64,000 nucleotides of DNA from Pseudidiomarina mangrovi (GTDB lineage: Bacteria; Pseudomonadota; Gammaproteobacteria; Enterobacterales; Alteromonadaceae), in NCBI RefSeq assembly GCF_003999375.1, contig NZ_RJLC01000016.1:62001-126000 (forward strand), given 5' to 3'. Under the pieces are notes generated by a model. It did no database searches, was not told where the DNA came from, and saw nothing but the letters and a program-made list of their open reading frames with translations. This document shows positions 36,909 through 47,202 of this stretch, piece by piece (position 1 is the first letter of the stretch; each line of letters begins with the position of its first letter). Made by a program: the position numbers and the translations under genes.

Positions 36909-38132
36909 ATGTCTGACGAACAAAACGTACCAAACGTGTTTCAAATCTTAGATGATTTTGATACCGATGCGGTCATAAAAGTAATCGGCGTGGGCGGTGG
37001 CGGCGGTAACGCTATCAAACACATGATTCGACAGAACATTGAAGGGGTCGAGTTCGTAGCAGCCAACACTGACGCGCAATCACTGCGTGCCTTTGACGCA
37101 CACACCACCATCCAATTAGGTGCTGATGTGACCAAAGGTTTAGGTGCTGGTGCCAACCCAGAAATCGGTCGTCAAGCGGCTGAAGAAGTACGTGAAGAGA
37201 TCAAGCGCAAAATCCAAGGCGCTGACATGATCTTTATTGCTGCCGGTATGGGCGGCGGTACCGGTACCGGTGCTGCGCCAGTGGTAGCTGAAGTAGCGCG
37301 CGAACTGGGCATCTTAACTGTTGCCGTGGTCACCAAGCCATTCCCGTTCGAAGGCAAAAAGCGTATGGCCTATGCCGAAGAGGGCATCAAGCAGCTGAGC
37401 CGTTATGTTGACTCACTGATCACCGTACCGAACGAGAAACTGTTGAAAGTACTCGGCAAGAGCACCTCGTTGCTAGACGCCTTTGGTGCCGCTAACGATG
37501 TGTTATTAGGCGCAGTACAAGGTATTGCTGAGCTGATCACCAAAACCGGTTTGATCAACGTCGACTTTGCTGACGTGCGTACGGTCATGCGTGAAATGGG
37601 TACTGCCATGATGGGTACCGGTATTGCGCGCGGTGAAGATCGTGCTCAAGAAGCTGCCGAAATGGCCATCAACAGCCCATTGTTGGAAGATATCGATCTA
37701 TCTGGCGCGCGCGGCGTATTGGTAAACATTACTGCTGGTATGGATATGAGCATCGAAGAGTTTGAAACAGTGGGTAACATTGTCAAAGCCTTCGCCTCAG
37801 AAAATGCCACAGTTATTGTGGGTACAGTTATCGACACCGAAATGTCAGAAGAATTGCGCGTGACTGTGGTGGCCACCGGTATTGGTGCTGAGCGTAAGCC
37901 AGAGATCAGTGTGGTGAGTGGTACTTCAGCAAGCAGCGCTGGCATGCGTAGCGGCGGTTACAACCGTGGTTATGATAACGGTACGGCGGCCCGTCGTATT
38001 GTCGAAGAGCCGTTAATGGAAGAAGAACACGAGGAAGCCGAAGTGGCGCCAGCTCCGAAGAGCAAAGCCGCACCGACTGGTGGCCTAGATTACCTGGACA
38101 TTCCAGCGTTCTTGCGCCGTCAAGCTGACTAG
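36909..38132 (+). CDS. ftsZ: cell division protein FtsZ
   Basis: 407 residues. Tubulin-fold GTPase that forms the Z-ring. Signature GGGTGTG at 115-121, N-terminal [11 protein letters not shown], a variable acidic Pro/Ala linker (about 325-390) and the conserved C-terminal peptide [13 protein letters not shown] that binds FtsA and, in E. coli, ZapD. AAGGAG lies in the 53-base gap after ftsA, which may also hold an extra promoter I cannot define. Confidence 0.99.
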   Translation: MSDEQNVPNVFQILDDFDTDAVIKVIGVGGGGGNAIKHMIRQNIEGVEFVAANTDAQSLRAFDAHTTIQLGADVTKGLGAGANPEIGRQAAEEVREEIKRKIQGADMIFIAAGMGGGTGTGAAPVVAEVARELGILTVAVVTKPFPFEGKKRMAYAEEGIKQLSRYVDSLITVPNEKLLKVLGKSTSLLDAFGAANDVLLGAVQGIAELITKTGLINVDFADVRTVMREMGTAMMGTGIARGEDRAQEAAEMAINSPLLEDIDLSGARGVLVNITAGMDMSIEEFETVGNIVKAFASENATVIVGTVIDTEMSEELRVTVVATGIGAERKPEISVVSGTSASSAGMRSGGYNRGYDNGTAARRIVEEPLMEEEHEEAEVAPAPKSKAAPTGGLDYLDIPAFLRRQAD

Positions 38133-38148
38133 TGGTTAGACCTGTTTA

Positions 38149-38177
38149 TTGCGGTTTAGCAGATTATTTGCTAGACT
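38149..38177 (+). promoter_or_regulatory. lpxC promoter
   Basis: TTGCGG (38149-38154), 17-base spacer, TAGACT (38172-38177), 46 bases before lpxC. In E. coli lpxC also has a promoter of its own in this gap. Confidence 0.6.
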
Positions 38178-38223
38178 ATTGCGCCTTTTGCTGGTCAAAA
38201 GACTTGTAAGAAGAGAAGCAACG

Positions 38224-39150
38224 ATGATTAAACAACGTACGATTAAACAGCCAATTGCAACCACTGGTGTGGGCCTGCATAAAGGCAACAAGGTTCAGCT
38301 CACGCTGCGGCCGGCACCGGTGAACACCGGTCTGGTGTTTCGCCGTGTGGATTTGAACCCACCAGTCGATATCCCTGCTAGCCCTGAGCTAGTCAAGGAC
38401 GTGCGCCTGTGTACGTGTCTTATCAACGACGATAACGTGCGCGTATCAACCGTTGAGCATTTGCTCGCCGCGTTGGCAGCCATGGGTATTGATAATCTCA
38501 TTATTGAAGTCGACAGCCATGAAATCCCGATCATGGACGGCAGCTCGCACCCCTTTATTTACCTGCTTCAGAGCGCAGGGATTGAAGAGCAAAAGGCAGC
38601 GAAAAAGTTTATCCGCATTAAACAGCCGGTACGGGTTGAAGATGGCGACAAATGGGCTGAGTTACTGCCGCACGACGGTGGTTTCTTGATCGACTTTGCC
38701 ATCGATTTTAATCACCCGGCCATTGCTGATACCAATCAGGCTATGCGCCTTGATTTCAACACCAACAGTTTTGTCAAGCTGATCAGCCGTGCTCGTACCT
38801 TCGGCTTTATGAAGGATATCGAGCAACTGCGCGCGCATAATTTAGCGCTTGGTGGAAGCTTTGATAATGCTGTGGTGTTGGATGAATTCCGTATTTTGAA
38901 TAGCGAAGGTTTGCGCTACGAAGACGAATTCGTCAAACACAAGATCCTCGATGCTATTGGCGATTTGTATATGTGTGGCTATGCCCTGTTGGGTGAGCTG
39001 CGGGCATACAAATCCGGCCATGCGGTCAACAATATGTTGATTCGTGCGGTGCTAGAAAACCAAGACGCGTGGGAATTTGTCACCTTCGAACAAGCCAAAG
39101 CGAAATCGCCCATTGCCTTTGGTAACAGCATTCCAGCTAGGGCATTATAA
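38224..39150 (+). CDS. lpxC: UDP-3-O-acyl-N-acetylglucosamine deacetylase
   Basis: 308 residues from the ATG at 38224 ([21 protein letters not shown]), which has GAAGAGAAG upstream; a frame extension to 38149 runs through the promoter and is rejected. Zn-dependent enzyme for the committed step of lipid A synthesis. Ligand regions [10 protein letters not shown] and [10 protein letters not shown] are intact. The C-terminus ends [10 protein letters not shown], the kind of tail through which E. coli LpxC is targeted to FtsH. Last gene of the cluster. Confidence 0.97.
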   Translation: MIKQRTIKQPIATTGVGLHKGNKVQLTLRPAPVNTGLVFRRVDLNPPVDIPASPELVKDVRLCTCLINDDNVRVSTVEHLLAALAAMGIDNLIIEVDSHEIPIMDGSSHPFIYLLQSAGIEEQKAAKKFIRIKQPVRVEDGDKWAELLPHDGGFLIDFAIDFNHPAIADTNQAMRLDFNTNSFVKLISRARTFGFMKDIEQLRAHNLALGGSFDNAVVLDEFRILNSEGLRYEDEFVKHKILDAIGDLYMCGYALLGELRAYKSGHAVNNMLIRAVLENQDAWEFVTFEQAKAKSPIAFGNSIPARAL

Positions 39151-39159
39151 GCCCTAGCT
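39135..39159. terminator. bidirectional stem-loop between lpxC and dciA
   Basis: AGCTAGGGC (39135-39143) and GCCCTAGCT (39151-39159), perfect 9-bp arms with a 7-base loop, covering both convergent stop codons. It is followed by only a short T-run, so termination may be partial. Confidence 0.55.
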
Positions 39160-39606
39160 TTGCTCATACTTATCGGCTAAAGCCAGTAATTGCGAGCGCA
39201 ATGGCTCTTCGCACAGCAGTGCTTGTTGGCGTAATTTGCTGACTGTATCGTCTTGTTTTACTTCTAGTTTCTCTACCTTTTCTGGTGAATTTGACGGTTT
39301 TGGCTGAATTCGTAGATCGAGCGCGTTAATCTCTAGCCTAGCGCCATCAGCAAAATGCGTTATAATGCGCCCTTGCACAGTCTTGATTCGCTGCGCTACA
39401 GCAGCCGATGAGACTTGAACGATAAGGGTATGCGCCCGAATATTGAGCACTTGTACCTGAGCCCGCAGTGGCGCGAGCTGAACCTCGGTTAACGCCGCGC
39501 ACATTAGCTGTTGCCAGCGGGCGTGTTGCTCGGTAAAGTCAGCAAAATGTCGTAGTTGCTGACCAACCATGAGCTGTTGCGTTGTTTTCAGTCGATTACG
39601 TGCCAT
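39154..39606 (-). CDS. dciA: DciA-type (DUF721) protein, predicted replicative helicase operator
   Basis: 150 residues. The N-terminal 100 residues match the DUF721 pattern: a leading helix, a Trp (ARWQQL), the strand RAHTLIVQVSSAAVAQRI and a following helix. DciA loads or assists DnaB in bacteria that lack phage-derived DnaC. The C-terminal third (about 110-150) is a charged linker and helix. It sits convergent to lpxC, a common place for the family in gammaproteobacteria. Function by family only. Confidence 0.75.
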   Translation of the reverse strand: MARNRLKTTQQLMVGQQLRHFADFTEQHARWQQLMCAALTEVQLAPLRAQVQVLNIRAHTLIVQVSSAAVAQRIKTVQGRIITHFADGARLEINALDLRIQPKPSNSPEKVEKLEVKQDDTVSKLRQQALLCEEPLRSQLLALADKYEQS

Positions 39607-39653
39607 GGTGACGGGTCATATAGTTATCACGAAGTTTCACTACGAGAGATTAC

Positions 39654-40586
39654 ATGAGTTTATCAGTCTTCTATCGAGGCACCAAAGTTAAATTCGGCGT
39701 GCGCTTAACGCGCCGTCGGATGCTATCGCTAGCCGGTCTCACCGCGCTGGGCGTGATTGCTATGAGCAAACCATGGCAACCAGCAGTCCTTGATGTCGAG
39801 CAAGCTCGGCAGAATATAGGTGCTGAGCAAATTGCCCTTGCCGCACAAGAACAAGCAGTTCGCCAACTTCGTGACGAAACGGAAAAGAAGCTGACTGCAA
39901 TGACCATTTATATGGGTGAAATGCAGGCGCAGATGCGCCGTTTAGATGCTTTAGGCCAGCGCTTAGCGGCAGTGGCTGAAGTGGATAACGGCGAATTCAA
40001 TTTCAGTCAAACTTCTGGCGATGCCATGGGTGGGCCCGAAGCCTCTATTATTGACGCACCAGCCACCGATGTGGCGGCATTGATGAGTTCTATTGATGCC
40101 ATGCTGGCGCAACTCTCCGACAAACAAAAACAACTGGCCATCCTTGAATCAGTGATGATGAGTCACAATATCTCTGCAGAGAGCTATGTGGCTGGGCGGC
40201 CAGTTAAGTCTGGGTGGATGTCATCACAGTACGGCGTGCGTAAGGATCCATTTAATGGCAATCCAGCCATGCACAAAGGTCTCGATTTTGCCAGCTTAGA
40301 AGAAAATGCTGGTGTTTATGCCACCGGTGCCGGGGTAGTGACCTGGTCTGGCGAGCGTTATGGTTACGGAAAGCTAGTGGAAGTTGACCACGGTGGTGGT
40401 CTCAAAACCCGCTATGCACATTGCCAGGAGCTGCTGGTAAAAGAGGGTGATGTTGTCACTCGTGGTCAGCAAATTGCGATACTCGGAAGTACAGGTCGTT
40501 CTACCGGCCCGCACGTCCATTACGAAGTATTGCGCAATAACAAGCAGATCGATCCGTATAAATATGTATACCGCGAAGCGAACTAA
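39654..40586 (+). CDS. M23-family peptidoglycan endopeptidase, membrane-anchored
   Basis: 310 residues. N-terminal basic segment and one membrane helix or uncleaved signal (about 24-42), a coiled coil (about 48-115), then a LytM/M23 domain (about 185-305). Zinc ligands are intact: His207 and Asp211 in HKGLD, and His287-Val-His289, so it should be an active endopeptidase rather than an EnvC/NlpD-type activator. It fills the lpxC-secA interval, where E. coli has secM. Divergent from dciA with 47 bases between them. Likely role is cell-wall remodelling. Confidence 0.9.
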   Translation: MSLSVFYRGTKVKFGVRLTRRRMLSLAGLTALGVIAMSKPWQPAVLDVEQARQNIGAEQIALAAQEQAVRQLRDETEKKLTAMTIYMGEMQAQMRRLDALGQRLAAVAEVDNGEFNFSQTSGDAMGGPEASIIDAPATDVAALMSSIDAMLAQLSDKQKQLAILESVMMSHNISAESYVAGRPVKSGWMSSQYGVRKDPFNGNPAMHKGLDFASLEENAGVYATGAGVVTWSGERYGYGKLVEVDHGGGLKTRYAHCQELLVKEGDVVTRGQQIAILGSTGRSTGPHVHYEVLRNNKQIDPYKYVYREAN

Positions 40587-40625
40587 GCAGCGCTCGCGGT
40601 CATAACCACAGGACTTAAATTTCTC

Positions 40626-43331
40626 ATGTTTGGTAGTCTATTCCGTAAGATTTTCGGCAGCCGTAACGATCGCATTTTAAAAGGTCTGCAACGCCACGTC
40701 ATCGCCATCAATGCCCTTGAGCCTGAATACAAAGCACTCAGCGATGAGCAACTCAAAGCCAAAACCAGCGAGTTTAAGCAACGCGTTGCCGATGGTGCTA
40801 GCTTGGACAGCCTTCTGCCAGAAGCCTTCGCCACTGTGCGTGAGGCCAGTGTGCGGGTGTTCAATATGCGCCACTTTGATGTGCAGCTGATTGGCGGCAT
40901 GATCTTGAACGATAATCGTATTGCCGAAATGCGCACGGGTGAAGGTAAAACCCTCACCGCTACCCTCGCCGCCTATCTCAACGCGTTGAGTGGCAAGGGT
41001 GTGCACATTGTTACCGTGAACGACTACCTGGCACGTCGCGACGCTGAAACGAACCGTCCGTTATTTGAGTTCCTCGGCTTGACCGTGGCCTTTAACATTC
41101 CAGGCCTACAACCAGCAGAAAAGCGTGCTGCTTATCAAGCGGACATTACCTACGGCACCAACAACGAATTCGGTTTTGACTATCTGCGTGACAATATGGC
41201 CTTTAGCCCGGCAGACCGGGTACAACGCAGCTTAAACTATGCCATTGTCGATGAAGTTGACTCGATTTTGATTGATGAAGCGCGCACCCCGCTGATTATT
41301 TCCGGTGCTGCTGAAGACAGCTCTGAAATGTATAAGCGAATGAACGACATCGTGCCGCTGCTGGTCAAGCAAGACCAAGAAGATACCGAAGAGCAGCGCG
41401 GTGAAGGCGACTTTACCATTGACGAAAAATCACGCTCGTTGCACCTTACTGAAAATGGTCAAGAGCACATTGAAGCGATTCTGCAAGAGCGCGGCATGTT
41501 GGGCGAAAACGACTCGCTGTATTCATCGTCTAATATCACCTTATTGCATCACGTGAATGCTGCCTTGCGCGCTCATCACCTGTTCCATCGCGACGTTGAC
41601 TACATTGTCAAAGATAACCAGATCATCATCGTTGATGAGCACACTGGCCGCACCATGGAAGGCCGTCGTTGGTCTGAAGGCTTACACCAAGCCATGGAAG
41701 CCAAAGAAGGCGTGCCGATTCAAAACGAAAACCAGACCTTGGCTTCGATCACCTTCCAGAACTATTTCCGCTTGTACAACAAGCTCGCCGGTATGACTGG
41801 TACGGCTGATACTGAGGCCTTTGAGTTTCGCTCAATCTATGGCTTAGAAACGGTGGTTATTCCAACCAACCGGCCGATGATCCGTGATGACCGCCCAGAC
41901 TTGATTTTTATTACCGCCGAAGAAAAATACGAAGCGATTGTGGCCGACATCGAAGAGTGTCGTAAGCTGCAGCGCCCGGTGCTGGTGGGTACCATTTCGA
42001 TTGAAAGTTCTGAGCTACTGTCGGCGCAGTTGAAGAAGCGCAAGATCCCGCACAACGTACTGAACGCTAAGTTCCACGCCCAAGAAGCCGATATTGTTGC
42101 TAATGCTGGTATGCCGGGTGCGGTCACTATTGCCACCAACATGGCTGGTCGTGGTACCGATATCGTGTTGGGTGGTAACTTGCAGGTTGAGCTAGAAAAA
42201 TTAGGCGCTGAGGCAAGTGCTGCTGAGCGTGAGAAAGTTAAATCAGCCTGGCAAGTTCGGCACGATGCCGTGGTCGCCGCTGGCGGCTTGCATATTGTTG
42301 GTACCGAGCGTCATGAATCACGGCGTATCGATAACCAGCTCCGTGGCCGTTCTGGTCGCCAAGGTGACCCAGGTTCATCACGCTTCTATTTATCGTTAGA
42401 AGATAGCTTAATGCGGATTTTTGCCTCCGACCGTATGGCTGGCATGATGAAGCGCTTAGGCATGAAGCGTGGCGAAGCGATTGAACACCCATGGGTAACC
42501 CGCGCGATTGAAAATGCACAACGTAAAGTTGAAGGCCGTAACTTTGATATTCGTAAGCAATTGCTGGAATATGATGATGTTGCTAACGACCAGCGTCGCG
42601 TGATCTACGAACAGCGTAACGAATTGCTCGACGAAGGCGATATTTCTGAAGCCATCACCAATATCCGTGCCGATGTGGTTGAGCGCGTCATCAACGATTA
42701 CATTCCACCGCAGTCGCTCGAAGAGATGTGGGATGTCCCTGGCTTAGAAGAGCGTTTACGCGCTGATTTCGCTATCAATCTGCCGATTCAACAATGGTTG
42801 GACGACGACGATAAATTACACGAAGAAACCCTGCGTGAGCGTATCCTTGAGCAATTAGAGCTGGCTTATAAAGATAAAGAATTGCAAGTGGGTGCAGCCA
42901 CCCTACGTCAGTTCGAAAAAGCCATCATGTTGCAAAGCTTAGATTCGCATTGGAAAGAGCATTTGGCCGCCATGGACCATTTGCGCCAAGGTATTCATTT
43001 ACGCAGCTATGCGCAGAAGCAGCCTAAGCAAGAATATAAGCGCGAAGCCTTTGAATTGTTTACCGATATGCTGGAAGAGTTGAAAGTCGACGTGGTCAGT
43101 ATTCTGTGTAAAGTGCGCGTGCGCACCGAGCAAGATGTTGAGGCCGTGGAAGAGCAGCGCCGCGCGCAAGCCGCAGCTATGCGTCAGCAACTCGAGCATG
43201 AGGCGTCTGCCACCAGCGGTGCCAATAGCCTCGGCCAAGCTGCCGCCGCTGAAGCCGTGAAGGTTGGGCGTAATGACCCGTGCCCATGTGGTTCAGGGAA
43301 AAAGTACAAACAATGCCATGGAAAAATCTAG
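40626..43331 (+). CDS. secA: preprotein translocase ATPase SecA
   Basis: 901 residues, the E. coli size. Drives Sec-dependent export. Walker A MRTGEGKT (about 102-109), Walker [17 protein letters not shown], helicase-like motifs including [10 protein letters not shown], and the C-terminal zinc finger [14 protein letters not shown] (about 885-898) that binds SecB and ribosomes. Transcribed after the M23 peptidase. The last 14 bases overlap mutT. Confidence 0.98.
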   Translation: MFGSLFRKIFGSRNDRILKGLQRHVIAINALEPEYKALSDEQLKAKTSEFKQRVADGASLDSLLPEAFATVREASVRVFNMRHFDVQLIGGMILNDNRIAEMRTGEGKTLTATLAAYLNALSGKGVHIVTVNDYLARRDAETNRPLFEFLGLTVAFNIPGLQPAEKRAAYQADITYGTNNEFGFDYLRDNMAFSPADRVQRSLNYAIVDEVDSILIDEARTPLIISGAAEDSSEMYKRMNDIVPLLVKQDQEDTEEQRGEGDFTIDEKSRSLHLTENGQEHIEAILQERGMLGENDSLYSSSNITLLHHVNAALRAHHLFHRDVDYIVKDNQIIIVDEHTGRTMEGRRWSEGLHQAMEAKEGVPIQNENQTLASITFQNYFRLYNKLAGMTGTADTEAFEFRSIYGLETVVIPTNRPMIRDDRPDLIFITAEEKYEAIVADIEECRKLQRPVLVGTISIESSELLSAQLKKRKIPHNVLNAKFHAQEADIVANAGMPGAVTIATNMAGRGTDIVLGGNLQVELEKLGAEASAAEREKVKSAWQVRHDAVVAAGGLHIVGTERHESRRIDNQLRGRSGRQGDPGSSRFYLSLEDSLMRIFASDRMAGMMKRLGMKRGEAIEHPWVTRAIENAQRKVEGRNFDIRKQLLEYDDVANDQRRVIYEQRNELLDEGDISEAITNIRADVVERVINDYIPPQSLEEMWDVPGLEERLRADFAINLPIQQWLDDDDKLHEETLRERILEQLELAYKDKELQVGAATLRQFEKAIMLQSLDSHWKEHLAAMDHLRQGIHLRSYAQKQPKQEYKREAFELFTDMLEELKVDVVSILCKVRVRTEQDVEAVEEQRRAQAAAMRQQLEHEASATSGANSLGQAAAAEAVKVGRNDPCPCGSGKKYKQCHGKI

Positions 43332-43725
43332 CCGGGTGCATGTAGCGGTCGGCGTAATTGAAAACGCCGACGGTCAGTTTTATATCAGTCGTCGCCTTGA
43401 TCATCTGCATCAAGGCGGTAAATGGGAATTCCCCGGTGGCAAAGTAGAGGCTGGGGAAACCGTCTATGCGGCACTTTGCCGTGAACTCCTCGAAGAATGC
43501 CAAATCACGGTGCAGGCGGCCACGCCATTTACCGTGGTGCAGCACAATTATGCCGATAAGCAGGTGGTACTGGATGTGTGGCGGGTGACAGCCTTCAGCG
43601 GTGCGATTGGTCAGGCTGAAGGGCAAGAGTGGCGCTGGGTTGCCGCGCATGAACTAGCAGCTTATGAGTTTCCGCAGGCTAATAGCGATATTGTCAGTAT
43701 GCTTACGGGCACATCGCCAGATTAA
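43318..43725 (+). CDS. mutT: 8-oxo-dGTP diphosphatase MutT
   Basis: 135 residues from the ATG at 43318, inside the secA end; the longer frame from 43264 runs under the SecA zinc finger. Nudix box [21 protein letters not shown] (about 38-58) is complete. Removes 8-oxo-dGTP from the nucleotide pool. secA-mutT adjacency is as in E. coli. Its last 23 bases overlap the 3' end of zapD on the other strand. Confidence 0.93.
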   Translation: MEKSSRVHVAVGVIENADGQFYISRRLDHLHQGGKWEFPGGKVEAGETVYAALCRELLEECQITVQAATPFTVVQHNYADKQVVLDVWRVTAFSGAIGQAEGQEWRWVAAHELAAYEFPQANSDIVSMLTGTSPD

Positions 43726-44464
43726 AGCTCACATCACCATCGTATGAAGCGCGGCCATCGGCCGGTTCATAGCGCAAGAAACGGATATTAAAGCGTTGTT
43801 TATGGCCGCTAATAACCGGGTAGGCGGGTAAATCTTTGTCCACTTCTAAGCGCAGTAAACTCAGCGGCTCAGTGCTTTCTTGTAATAAACCACCGGGCGC
43901 AACCACCGGTTTGAAGCGCGCTTGACCACGCAATAATTCCAGTTCTAATTGCAGCCCGTTAAATAAGATCTCAAACTCGCGCCACCAGCGCTGACAATCG
44001 GCGTCACGCTGAGCTTGCGGCAAGTGCAACCAATAATGTAATTGCGGTAAATCAAAGTTGCAGGTGCCACAGGGCATGGCGAAGCGCTGACGAATCACAC
44101 TCAACAAACGGTCTTGTTTGAGGCTGCTACCAACGCGGCTAATCGGTTGCATGGCTGCCCACGCCTGTTGTACCCGTTCAGCGGTTTCAGCGAGTTGCTG
44201 CTGGTTTACTTCGGGGTGACGCGACCAAGCTTTGAGCTGTACCTTACGACGGTCTAAATCTTTTTGTACATCGGTACGTACATCGCTGCGCTCGCACAAA
44301 TCAAGAATGGCAAAGAGTGCATTGAAATACCGCGTGTAGCTGTCAGCAGCCACAGCAGCCTGCGGTTGTAATACACCGAGCAAATGTTCGAGGCGCAGGT
44401 AGGTACGTACCCGTTCAAGCAGCGGGTATTCATACACAATTGTGGCAGATTTGTGATCGATCAT
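43703..44464 (-). CDS. zapD: cell division protein ZapD (YacF)
   Basis: 253 residues if the start is the ATG at 44464 (MIDHKSATIVYEYPLLERVR); an ATG at 44476 and a GTG at 44503 overlapping the coaE stop are in frame, so the start is uncertain. Family features are YEYPLLERVRTYLRLEHLL, an all-helical first half and the beta-rich end. ZapD cross-links FtsZ filaments through the FtsZ C-terminal peptide. Downstream of coaE, as in E. coli. It converges on mutT with a 23-base overlap. Confidence 0.92.
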   Translation of the reverse strand: MIDHKSATIVYEYPLLERVRTYLRLEHLLGVLQPQAAVAADSYTRYFNALFAILDLCERSDVRTDVQKDLDRRKVQLKAWSRHPEVNQQQLAETAERVQQAWAAMQPISRVGSSLKQDRLLSVIRQRFAMPCGTCNFDLPQLHYWLHLPQAQRDADCQRWWREFEILFNGLQLELELLRGQARFKPVVAPGGLLQESTEPLSLLRLEVDKDLPAYPVISGHKQRFNIRFLRYEPADGRASYDGDVSFNLAMCP

Positions 44465-44499
44465 AGGCTCTATCATAGCGGTAAAACCGCAGGTTGCAA

Positions 44500-45096
44500 T
44501 CACTGCGACGCGAGTCGCAGGTAAAGCTGATGTAATTGTTGTACTTGTGGTTGCAAATTGCCAACATCACCGCGGTTATCGATGATGTCATCGGCGTGCT
44601 CGAGTCGTTTTTCACGGCTGACTTGTGCCGCCATAACCGCTTTGACTTGTTGACTACTGACGTTATCACGGTTAGCGGTTCGGTGACACTGGGTCGCTTC
44701 ATCAACATCGACCACTAACACGCGCTGACAGAACTGCTGCAGGCCATTTTCGATCAACAGCGGCGCTGACAATATGACATAAGACGATTTCGCCGCCTGT
44801 AATTGCGCCAGAATTTGCTCACGAATGAGCGGATGAGTCAGTTGATTGAGCCAGGCCTTTTCCTCGGGGTGAGCAAAAATATGCGCTCGTAACCACGCGC
44901 GATTCAGGCTGCCATCGGTGTGCAGCGCCTGGTCACCGTAGCGTTGCTGCACCGCCTGCATAGCCGGACTACCACGGTCCATAATGTGGCGAGCAATCAC
45001 ATCAGCATCGACCACAACCACACCAAGTTGCTCAAACAGTCGCGTGACGGTGGTTTTACCGCTGCCGATACCGCCAGTCACGCCCACCACGTACAT
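44500..45096 (-). CDS. coaE: dephospho-CoA kinase
   Basis: 198 residues from the ATG at 45096, which overlaps the pilD stop (ATGA); a GTG at 45111 inside pilD is less likely. P-loop GGIGSGKT at 8-15, DADVIARHIMDRGSPA and VLVVDVDEATQCHRTANRD follow the CoaE pattern. Last step of CoA synthesis. The order pilD-coaE-zapD is widespread in gammaproteobacteria. Confidence 0.95.
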   Translation of the reverse strand: MYVVGVTGGIGSGKTTVTRLFEQLGVVVVDADVIARHIMDRGSPAMQAVQQRYGDQALHTDGSLNRAWLRAHIFAHPEEKAWLNQLTHPLIREQILAQLQAAKSSYVILSAPLLIENGLQQFCQRVLVVDVDEATQCHRTANRDNVSSQQVKAVMAAQVSREKRLEHADDIIDNRGDVGNLQPQVQQLHQLYLRLASQ

Positions 45097-45968
45097 CAGC
45101 GCAGCAGCCACTGCCAGTAACTAGCTAACAGAGCTTCGCCCCATAGCAGCGCAATCACGCCACCACAAATTAAAAACGGCCCAAATGGTATCGGTTGGCC
45201 TTGGCGCTCACGTTGCAGCCGTTGCCAGATGATTCCTAGTACCGCACCACTTACTGCCGCGGCAATCACCACGACTGGCAGCAACGTGTAGCCTAACCAT
45301 GCGCCAAAGGCCGCTAGCAGCTTGAAATCACCATAGCCCATACCTTCCTTGCCGGTGAGCAGTTTAAACGCCCAGTAGACGCTCCATAGCGCTAAATAGC
45401 CGGCCATTGCACCAATCACCGCATCGGTGAGTGGCACTGCGCCACCTAACAGCGCATACAAGAGGCCGAGCCACAGCAATAGATAGGTGAGCTGATCAGG
45501 CAACAGCATGTGGTCGAGGTCGATAAAGAACAAACAGATGAGCAGCGCTGCAAATAGGCACCAGATCAGAAATTCACCGTTGATCCCAAAATTCCAGCAC
45601 AGCAGCCCAAACACCACACCAGTGAGGAGTTCAATCAGCGGGTAACGCGCCGAAATTGGTGTATTGCAGTTACGACAACGGGCTTTTAATAGCAGCCAGC
45701 TGAGCACTGGAATATTGTCATACCAAGCAATCGCATGATCGCATTTTGGGCAGCGCGAATTGGGCACCGCTAAGTTGAAAGGCTGTTGCTGTGCAGTGGT
45801 TGGCGAACTATCGGTGAGCGCTGCGCATTCGGTCTGCCATTGGCGTTGCAACATCACCGGCAGGCGCCCAATCACCACGTTTAAAAAACTACCGACCACC
45901 AAACCGAAAAGCGTACCAAAAGCAGTTACCCACCAGCTATAGGCCGGATAGAGTTCGAACCAAGCCAT
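45096..45968 (-). CDS. pilD: type IV prepilin peptidase/methyltransferase PilD
   Basis: 290 residues. Polytopic aspartyl protease that cleaves the PilA leader and N-methylates the new terminus. The cytoplasmic zinc loop has two Cys pairs (CPKC and CRNC, about residues 73-101), and the catalytic aspartates lie in FIDLDHMLLPD and GYGDFKL. N-terminal GSFLNVVIGRLP is the family signature. Overlaps pilC by one base and coaE by three. Confidence 0.96.
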   Translation of the reverse strand: MAWFELYPAYSWWVTAFGTLFGLVVGSFLNVVIGRLPVMLQRQWQTECAALTDSSPTTAQQQPFNLAVPNSRCPKCDHAIAWYDNIPVLSWLLLKARCRNCNTPISARYPLIELLTGVVFGLLCWNFGINGEFLIWCLFAALLICLFFIDLDHMLLPDQLTYLLLWLGLLYALLGGAVPLTDAVIGAMAGYLALWSVYWAFKLLTGKEGMGYGDFKLLAAFGAWLGYTLLPVVVIAAAVSGAVLGIIWQRLQRERQGQPIPFGPFLICGGVIALLWGEALLASYWQWLLR

Positions 45969-47191
45969 TAACCAACCACCTTACCGAGACTAAAGATCGG
46001 CATGTACATGGCGACAATCAAACCACCAACCAAGATACCGATAACCACCATGATCATCGGTTCGAGCAGTGCGGTTAAGTTATCCACCAAATCGTCCACT
46101 TCGCGCTCATAAATATCGGCAACCTTCGCCAGCATATCGTCTAGAGCACCTGCTTCTTCGCCGATATAGACCATTTGGGTGGCCATGGTGGGGAATAAAT
46201 CGGCGTTTTGCATGGCCACATTCATTTGCATACCGGAGCTGATTTCATCGCGCATTTGTAAAACCGCGTCGCGATAGAGCGCATTACCGGTTGCCCCAGC
46301 GGCAGACTCTAAAGCACTGATAAGCGGCACACCGGCGGCAAAGGTGGTAGATAGGGTGCGGGCGAAGCGCGCTACAGCGGCTTTATTTAAGATGTCACCA
46401 ACCACCGGCACTTTTAGCGAGATAATGTCGACTTTATCGCGCAGTTTTAGACTTTTGGCGTAGGCACGCTTGAACAACCAGCCTGCAGCAACCAATGCCA
46501 CCAGGACATAGAGAAAATATGCCTGCACTATTTCTGACAGATTCACTACAAACTGGGTGATCGCCGGAAGTTCCGCACCGAAATCTCGAAATACTGCTTC
46601 AAACTGCGGTACCACATAGATCAGCAAAATAATTGTCACTGCTAATGCAACCACAATAACCGCAGTAGGGTAGACCAAGGCTTTTTTTATCTTCGCTTTT
46701 AGTGCTTCTGATTTTTCGCGGTATGTGGCGATACGGTCATAGATATTTTCTAAGGAGCCTGACTGCTCGCCCGAATCGACCAAGTCACAATAGAGGTCAT
46801 CAAAGACATCAGGATGTTTGCGCAGCGTTGCCGCGAGCGGCGAGCCAGCACCAACTTCATTGGCAATATTCAGCATCAAGGCCCGAACTTTTGGGTGATC
46901 GGTGCCTTTGGCGACCATTTCCAAGCCCTGCAACAGCGGTACACCAGCGGTCAACATGGTAGCGATTTGACGCGTAAATAGGGCAATATCGCCGCCGGTT
47001 ATTTTCTTATCACCGAACAGAGATTTACCTTTTTTCTTGATTTGCTTTGGCGTAATACCTTGATCGCGCAGTCGACTTTTTATTTGTTTTTCGTTTTCGC
47101 CGCGCATCAGGCCTTTGACCTTAGCACCCTTGCGGTTTAAGCCGGTGTATTCAAACTCCAGAATGACTTTATCTTTGCTTGCGGTCGCCAT
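45968..47191 (-). CDS. pilC: type IV pilus inner-membrane platform protein PilC
   Basis: 407 residues. Two GspF/PilC cytoplasmic domains (about 70-195 and 275-395) and three membrane helices. Conserved ALFTRQIATMLTAGVPLLQGL and FARTLSTTFAAGVPLISALE mark the repeat. It couples PilB ATPase rotation to pilin assembly. Eleven bases after pilB; its stop overlaps pilD (TAATG). Confidence 0.97.
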   Translation of the reverse strand: MATASKDKVILEFEYTGLNRKGAKVKGLMRGENEKQIKSRLRDQGITPKQIKKKGKSLFGDKKITGGDIALFTRQIATMLTAGVPLLQGLEMVAKGTDHPKVRALMLNIANEVGAGSPLAATLRKHPDVFDDLYCDLVDSGEQSGSLENIYDRIATYREKSEALKAKIKKALVYPTAVIVVALAVTIILLIYVVPQFEAVFRDFGAELPAITQFVVNLSEIVQAYFLYVLVALVAAGWLFKRAYAKSLKLRDKVDIISLKVPVVGDILNKAAVARFARTLSTTFAAGVPLISALESAAGATGNALYRDAVLQMRDEISSGMQMNVAMQNADLFPTMATQMVYIGEEAGALDDMLAKVADIYEREVDDLVDNLTALLEPMIMVVIGILVGGLIVAMYMPIFSLGKVVG

Positions 47192-47202
47192 TTATTATAA
47201 TC

